NCBI GenBank assembly: GCA_019414045.1
Contig: DXMW01000012.1
Coordinates: 1-64,000, forward strand
Reading direction: 5' to 3'
DNA: 64,000 nt
From: Collinsella sp.
GTDB lineage: Bacteria > Actinomycetota > Coriobacteriia > Coriobacteriales > Coriobacteriaceae
Shown: positions 62,797 to 64,000 of the stretch, in pieces
Numbering within the stretch: position 1 is the first letter of the stretch
How the letters are laid out: the number at the start of each line of letters is the position of its first letter
Made by a program: the position numbers and the translations under genes
The notes under the pieces: model-generated
What the model was told of the DNA's origin: nothing
Databases searched by the model: none
What the model saw: the letters and a program-made list of their open reading frames with translations, nothing else

Positions 62797-64000
62797 GCCG
62801 TCTCCTCTCTGCAAACGACGCTGCGGCAGACGCGAACGAGCGTGCAACGTCGGGGTTCGCAGGATAGTACACATGCGGGAAGCCCGCAACCAGGGACGGG
62901 GTGGTCGTCATGCACGGCCGGCCCTTGTCGCGCCGGGGCTTCTGCGCCCAGAAGTCGCCGCCCGGGCAGGTGGACTGCCAGTAGTGGAACTCGTGCGCGC
63001 GGATGCGTGTGCCGCGCGGCCCGTAGAGCCCGTCGCGTTGGGAAGTGAGCTCCACGTACCCGAAATGGGACAGCCTTCCCCCATTCTCGCTTGCGCCCTC
63101 AAGGGCGCCCGCAACAGGCCAGCGCCGCCCCTCGCTATCGGCGATTTCGCGCTGCAGGTACAGAAACCCACCGCATTCGGCGACCGTCGGCATGCCGGAT
63201 TCCACCGCGCGCCGCACCGCCTCGCGCATCGGCGCGTTCTCGGAGAGCTGCCGCGCATGGAGCTCCGGGTAGCCGCCCCCCAGATAGAGGGCGCTTGTCC
63301 CCCGGGGCAACTCGCTATCACACAGGGGGCTGAAAAAGGCCAGCTCGCAACCCAGGTCCTCGAGCGCGCGCAGGTTCTCCTCGTAGTAGAACGAGAACGC
63401 CTCGTCACGCGCGACGGCGACGATGGGCCGCGTTCCCGCGATCGGCTCCAACCGGTAAGGTTCCTCGCGGATATCGGGTGCCGTCGCCGCTATTTCGAGC
63501 AAGCGGTCGACGTCGACGCTCTTTTCCACCAGCTCGGCCATCTTGTCGATGCGCGCGGAGAGCTGCTCGACCTCGTCGGCGGTCACAAGCCCCAGATGCC
63601 GGCTTTTGAGCGAGAACGTCTCGTCGGCGGGGATATTCCCCAAAACCGCGACGCCCGTGTGCTTCTCGATCGCAGGCGCCGCGTAGGCGCAGGCAGCGGC
63701 GCTCGTCTTGTTCAGCACGACGCCGCGCACGTTCGCACAAGGCAGGAACTCGGCGATGCCGCGGATTACGGCGGCGAGCGATAAAGACGCCCCGCGCCCG
63801 TTCACCACTAAAACGACCGGCGTTTCCGTGTCGCGCGCAACCTGGTAGCTGCTCGCTTCGGCCACGCCGGGCGCCATGCCGTCGTAGAAGCCCATGACCC
63901 CCTCGAGCACCGCGACATCCGCACCCGCGGCACCGCGTGCGAGCAGGGCGCGCAGCGTCGGGGCGTCAGCGAAGAAGCCGTCTAAGTTGCCCGAGCGCGC
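62789..64000 (-). CDS. cbiA: Cobyrinate a,c-diamide synthase, 5' end outside the window
   Basis: 403 residues are visible and the frame stays open to the last base (NLDGFFADAPTLRALLARGA near the edge), so the N-terminal P-loop part is missing. It amidates the a and c side chains using glutamine. AVLEGVMGFYDGM, LGNIPADETFSLKSRHLGLV, LYLGGGYPELHARQLSENA, TVAECGGFLYLQREI (glutaminase Cys) and HEFHYWQS (His) are typical of CbiA. First known gene of the leftward cobalamin operon here; any cobalamin riboswitch would lie beyond the window. Confidence 0.95.
   Translation of the reverse strand, partial: ARSGNLDGFFADAPTLRALLARGAAGADVAVLEGVMGFYDGMAPGVAEASSYQVARDTETPVVLVVNGRGASLSLAAVIRGIAEFLPCANVRGVVLNKTSAAACAYAAPAIEKHTGVAVLGNIPADETFSLKSRHLGLVTADEVEQLSARIDKMAELVEKSVDVDRLLEIAATAPDIREEPYRLEPIAGTRPIVAVARDEAFSFYYEENLRALEDLGCELAFFSPLCDSELPRGTSALYLGGGYPELHARQLSENAPMREAVRRAVESGMPTVAECGGFLYLQREIADSEGRRWPVAGALEGASENGGRLSHFGYVELTSQRDGLYGPRGTRIRAHEFHYWQSTCPGGDFWAQKPRRDKGRPCMTTTPSLVAGFPHVYYPANPDVARSFASAAASFAERRRHG

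Overview
The window reads as a chromosomal segment of a high-GC Gram-positive gut actinobacterium of the class Coriobacteriia, most likely Collinsella or a close relative. This is an inference from overall gene content (a glgBPCDA glycogen block, an anaerobic-type cobalamin cluster, a fused iron-sulfur L-serine dehydratase, a FmdB zinc ribbon) and from base composition. No 16S or marker search could be run.

Layout. 1-4.95 kb: an AT-richer, leftward accessory block that looks like a defence cassette: a DUF262 protein, a HEPN protein, a winged-helix PD-(D/E)xK nuclease, an unknown protein and an MNT nucleotidyltransferase. 5.0-8.5 kb: a scrapyard with two decayed fragments of UDP-glucose dehydrogenase flanking a frameshifted gene of unknown function. 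8.5-20.9 kb: a leftward capsule/exopolysaccharide operon. In transcription order it holds a NusG-type antiterminator (LoaP-like, interrupted by an in-frame TAG), an initiating sugar-phosphate transferase, ugd, an Alg14/Alg13-like pair, a TupA-type ATP-grasp protein, a gene remnant, GT4, an O-acetyltransferase, GT2, a Wzy-like polymerase, a pyruvyl transferase, a Wzx-like flippase and an F420-hydrogenase-beta-like Fe-S protein. A long bulged hairpin sits just upstream of the antiterminator. 21.8-23.4 kb: tRNA-Ala(GGC), thiN and a HAD phosphatase.

23.7-37.2 kb: a rightward glycogen/alpha-glucan block (glgB, glgP, glgC, glgD, glgA, and a GH13-GH77 fusion) followed by a FmdB-type zinc ribbon. GlgB and especially GlgA carry histone-H1-like Lys/Ala/Thr tails. 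37.3-46.2 kb: housekeeping genes rsmB, fmt, def, priA, gltX (leftward) and metK (rightward). 46.5-53.5 kb: L-serine dehydratase, an L,D-transpeptidase and a MacA/MacB-like ABC export system.

53.7-64 kb: a visibly GC-richer, tightly overlapping leftward cobalamin operon (cbiA, cobT, cobU, cobS, CobU-like/phosphatase fusion, cbiB, cobD, cbiP, cobA, cbiC, cbiJ). Its 3' edge abuts what looks like a fossil of an IS21-type transposase. cbiA runs off the right end.

Seven intergenic spacers between 22 and 54 kb hold long near-perfect inverted repeats, each with a second small hairpin nested in its loop. Their sequences mostly differ while the architecture is shared, and this is one of the less expected features. 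The best candidates for something undescribed are the DUF262-HEPN-nuclease cassette, the nested palindromes, the H1-like tails on glycogen enzymes and the paired, complementarily degenerate CobU proteins.
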